Positions 13,714 through 16,400 of a stretch of 16,400 nt of DNA are shown one piece after another. The notes below the pieces were generated by a model. That model worked only from the letters and a program-made list of their open reading frames with translations, was not told the origin of the DNA and made no database searches. Each line of letters begins with the position of its first letter. Position 1 is the first letter of the stretch. Location: positions 1-16,400 of the forward strand of contig DATMQA010000212.1 of assembly GCA_035566895.1 (NCBI GenBank), read 5' to 3'. A program made the position numbers and the translations under genes. The DNA comes from DATMQA01 sp035566895 (GTDB lineage: Bacteria; Verrucomicrobiota; Verrucomicrobiia; Limisphaerales; UBA8199).

Positions 13714-16400
13714 TCAGGGCAGGAGAGCGACACGATAAAATCGCCGCGCGTCCGGCCCAATGGTGTCGGAGGCGGTTAGGGTGCCGTTGGTTCCAGGGAT
13801 AGCGCTGCCGGAATTGTTCCAGGTGGGATGGCTCAAATTGGTGGTGTACTGCACTTGATAGGTTCGCCCGGCTACGGCGTTCCAGGTGAACGTGAGGCTG
13901 CCGCCCGTGCGCCTCACCGCTTGGAGCACCGGAGGGAGGGGGCCAGACAATAGCACCACACGATAAAACCGCTGCGGATCGGGTCCAATGGAATCGGATG
14001 CGCTGGCCAACGAATTCGTCGCGGTGAGGCTCAGCAGGGTGCTCCAGGTCGGTTGATTCAGATTGGTCTTGTACTGGACCCGATAGGCTTGCCCCACCGC
14101 TGCGCTCCAAGTGAAGGTAATCCTGTGATTGGCGCTGGTCACCGTTTGGAACACCGGCGGCGGCGGCGGCGGCGAACCCAGCGTAAACACTCCGGACACG
14201 GGCGCGGAAACCTTGTCGGCCATGCTGAGCTCAAAGATCGAATCAAAAATGTCCACCTGCACGAACAGGGTGTAGCTGCCGCTGACGCTCATCGGCAGCG
14301 TCACTGTGTTGGTCTGCCAGTAACTGCCTCCCGGCGGCACCGTTTGGAAAAATGGGAAATCGCCCAGGCTCACTGACTGTGCATCCAGCACGCCATTGGT
14401 GGAGAACCAAACCCGGTCGTACCAAACGCCAGGAGCCGGCGCCAATCCCCGGTTGGTCACACCCCAGGCCACTTGTATGGCCGGAAGCGCCTGCGTCGAG
14501 GTCACCGACGTCGGGGCGAGAAAGGCCACTGGCGCGAGATCCGACGGGAGGGACAGCGAAAACCCGATATTCTCCGGAGAGGCGGTGGTATTGGTCAGGA
14601 CGAGGTAATAGGTGCAGCCCGGCAGCCAGGGCCAGTTGTTCGGGGTGGTGAGCAACTGGTTAAGGCTGACGTTGGCTTGATTGCCATTCTGGCTATTGTT
14701 GTAGAGGTAGCTGGTCCAATGCGCGGGGCCGCCCGCCAGGGCGAGGGTGCCTTGCTCGAGCGAGAGCACCACATTCGTCGAGTTGCTGGCGTTGAACACG
14801 ATTCGCGTCGCCGTCGGCGGAACATCCATGCGGTAAAGCAAACTGCCATGGCCGGGGAGGGTGTTCGTGATGGAGCCGCCATAGAAGGCGAGAGTGTTGG
14901 TCACCACCACCGGCCCGCCGCTGGTGGATGAACTCACGGAAAAGGTCGTGTCGCTGGGCGACCAGAAACCAAGGTAGTAAGCGCTGGCGGGCCGAAGCGG
15001 CGGCGTGGCCAGGGTATATGTGCCAGGCGCGTCAAAGCGCGGATAAGGCCCCTGGTTCTTCCCGTCGCCAGCCCAGCTCTCCAAATCCTGATTCTCCCAG
15101 TCATACCATGGACCAGGATTATAAGTCGGGTCGGAGAAATCCGCCGGTTTGTTGCCGTCGCCGGGCGGGGAGTTGTCGCGGACGAACATGCGGGCGCTCC
15201 CCAAACTGCGACTGAAGGTCAGCGCCCAGTTGGCTGGGGCGTTGGAAGGGATTTGGACCCGATAATAGCGCCAGTCGCCGCCATTCAGATTCTGGTTCGT
15301 AAAGCCACCGCCATTGATGGCCAAATCCTGCACCAAGCCGTTGGTGACCGAATTTCCACAGGAAACTTGCAGGCGATAGCGGGCATTGCCATTGCCGCCG
15401 GCTTGAACCGCCAGGACCCACAAACCATTTGTTAATTGTGGCTGATAGCGGCCATTGAGCGGGACCCAATTCGCATACTCCGTGGTGCTGCCCGTGAGCG
15501 CTCGGTCATAAAGTGGCGTCTGGCCGCCACAGCCCGCGTCGTAACCTCCCCCGGCATAATGGTTGAGCGTGGGAGCGGCGCCGACGCGCAGGTAGAGATT
15601 GGGATTGCCGCTGATCGCTTGCAACTCGGTGCGCAACACACTGGCGTTGTTGGTGGGCACAACCACCGCATAGAAATCGAATTTGCCCTGGGCCAGATCG
15701 ATGCCCTGGTCGCCCGGCAACGGACTGCCATTCGCGGCTATGCCGCTGTCGCCGATGGCGGGAAGACTGAGGCCGGGCGCGGTGTTCGTTTCTCCAGGTT
15801 GCGGCATCACCCACAGCGGGTGCTTGAGAGTGTTGGTCGTGATCGCGCTGCTGGTCACCGAGAAAGTCGTCGAGCCATTGCCCTTGACATCGACATACCA
15901 GGTGCCGGGAACCAGATACGGGGGCGAAATAATAGCACTGGGCGAAGCGAATGCGGTGGTGTCACAGGTGCTGTCGGGCAGCGAGTTCTGGCGCACGCGC
16001 ACGGAGGCTGAGCCGGCGAGCGCAGCCAAATCCAGCTTCCATCCCAGGACCGGCGCTCCCGCTACCGATGCCGGGACCGTCACTTGATAAAAGGCATGTT
16101 CAGTATCGGCCAAGGTACCCGAGGCGATGTTGGTGAGGCCGACGGTGTTGAGCTCAGGGCCAAGACTCAGCGGGGGCGGGAACTGAGCACGAACTCGGAG
16201 AACATAGTTTGCATCAGGGTAGCTGCCCGAAGCGCTGGAGGCATAGACCGACAGGTTGTAAGGGCCTGGCTGCGGATTGGGGATGGTGATGAGGTTGGGA
16301 TCGCTCCACAGGTAGTTGGTGCCGCCGTAGTTGCCGTACGGGTCCGCACTCCACGGCCCTCCGGGATAGGGTTGCCCAAAGCCCGGCATCCAGGTCGCCA
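13714..16400 (-). CDS. C-terminal part of a large secreted multi-domain protein (PPC-like, CARDB-like)
   Basis: The frame is open from the right edge to a stop at 13714-13716. At least 894 residues are visible and the ATG at 16389 is probably internal. Counting from it, four PPC-like beta modules follow each other at about 85-180, 228-343, 365-488 and 510-614 (YQVTVPASVAGAPVLGWKLDL; FYAVVVPTNNASVLRTELQA; YYRVQIPSNAPANWALTFS; LLYRMDVPPTATRIVFN). A CARDB-like adhesion module lies at about 618-737 (IQVAWGVTNRGLAPAPGVWYD, SGSYTLFVQVDI). A seven-proline linker leads to two tandem terminal modules ending in RFYRVVLL and RFYRVALLP. PPC and CARDB domains are typical of secreted proteases and surface proteins; any catalytic domain would be outside the window. 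It is probably cell-surface or extracellular. Confidence 0.85.
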   Translation of the reverse strand, partial: ATWMPGFGQPYPGGPWSADPYGNYGGTNYLWSDPNLITIPNPQPGPYNLSVYASSASGSYPDANYVLRVRAQFPPPLSLGPELNTVGLTNIASGTLADTEHAFYQVTVPASVAGAPVLGWKLDLAALAGSASVRVRQNSLPDSTCDTTAFASPSAIISPPYLVPGTWYVDVKGNGSTTFSVTSSAITTNTLKHPLWVMPQPGETNTAPGLSLPAIGDSGIAANGSPLPGDQGIDLAQGKFDFYAVVVPTNNASVLRTELQAISGNPNLYLRVGAAPTLNHYAGGGYDAGCGGQTPLYDRALTGSTTEYANWVPLNGRYQPQLTNGLWVLAVQAGGNGNARYRLQVSCGNSVTNGLVQDLAINGGGFTNQNLNGGDWRYYRVQIPSNAPANWALTFSRSLGSARMFVRDNSPPGDGNKPADFSDPTYNPGPWYDWENQDLESWAGDGKNQGPYPRFDAPGTYTLATPPLRPASAYYLGFWSPSDTTFSVSSSTSGGPVVVTNTLAFYGGSITNTLPGHGSLLYRMDVPPTATRIVFNASNSTNVVLSLEQGTLALAGGPAHWTSYLYNNSQNGNQANVSLNQLLTTPNNWPWLPGCTYYLVLTNTTASPENIGFSLSLPSDLAPVAFLAPTSVTSTQALPAIQVAWGVTNRGLAPAPGVWYDRVWFSTNGVLDAQSVSLGDFPFFQTVPPGGSYWQTNTVTLPMSVSGSYTLFVQVDIFDSIFELSMADKVSAPVSGVFTLGSPPPPPPVFQTVTSANHRITFTWSAAVGQAYRVQYKTNLNQPTWSTLLSLTATNSLASASDSIGPDPQRFYRVVLLSGPLPPVLQAVRRTGGSLTFTWNAVAGRTYQVQYTTNLSHPTWNNSGSAIPGTNGTLTASDTIGPDARRFYRVALLP
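13717..14160 (-). repeat. Tandem duplicated C-terminal module (two copies of about 73 residues)
   Basis: Copy A (13936-14160) and copy B (13717-13935) share the same layout: PPV-x-Q-x-V, then TFTW, then Y-x-VQY-x-TNL-x-x-PTW, then SD-x-IGPD-x-x-RFYRV. They lie head to tail at the very end of the secreted protein. The last residues resemble the end of the beta-propeller protein at 7308 (TNW, then FFRL). A shared anchoring or sorting module in this lineage is a reasonable inference. Confidence 0.85.

Noticed and set aside
13610..13714. 34-codon minus-strand frame overlapping the large secreted gene's stop by one base
   Set aside because: The overlap looks like coupling, but there is no ribosome-binding site and the peptide has no recognisable features. 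Too weak to call a gene.

Overview
This 16.4 kb, GC-rich (roughly 60%) bacterial window most resembles a Verrucomicrobiota genome, of the Pedosphaera/Limisphaerales type. This is inferred from gene style, not from a marker gene. It has large secreted beta-rich proteins that end in a short 'FYRV'-type module, a DCC-lipase maturation factor fusion, CheB-CheR-PAS and hybrid sensory proteins, and intergenic palindromes and short-period inverted repeats. I see no rRNA, tRNA, CRISPR array, transposase or phage gene.

Layout. (1) 1-3708, minus strand: a CheB-CheR-PAS fusion gene followed after 37 bases by a multi-PAS sensor that runs off the left edge. (2) 3709-4254: a long divergent gap with a GCGCAGATT hairpin and a GATATC-centred repeat. 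(3) 4255-4873, plus strand: an unlisted 39-residue, very basic protein with a near-perfect Shine-Dalgarno, a strong hairpin, then a BON-domain lipoprotein. (4) 4877-6591, minus strand: a 5'-truncated ilvD remnant downstream of a receiver-PAS gene. (5) 6791-7246, plus strand: a GNAT acetyltransferase. (6) 7308-9422, minus strand: a secreted PQQ-like beta-propeller protein. (7) 9625-11351, minus strand: a two-gene signalling operon, with a receiver-HisKA_3 kinase translationally coupled to a NarL-type regulator. (8) 11472-13493, minus strand: a DCC-lipase maturation factor fusion with a repeat-derived insert. (9) 13714-16400, minus strand: the C-terminal part of a very large secreted protein with PPC-like, CARDB-like and tandem terminal domains.

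The best-defined functional unit is the kinase/NarL pair (ATGA overlap). The CheB-CheR/PAS pair is probably a second signalling operon, and the receiver-PAS gene has a receiver of the same subtype as the kinase. The secreted proteins and the LMF fusion suggest an envelope and export theme, but no direct link between them can be shown here.

No complete new multi-gene system can be demonstrated. The items most worth a second look are the 39-aa basic protein and its hairpin, the exact 9-bp-period inverted repeat carried in frame inside the LMF gene, the comparable 7-bp-period inverted array upstream of the beta-propeller gene, the DCC-LMF fusion itself, and the ilvD truncation.
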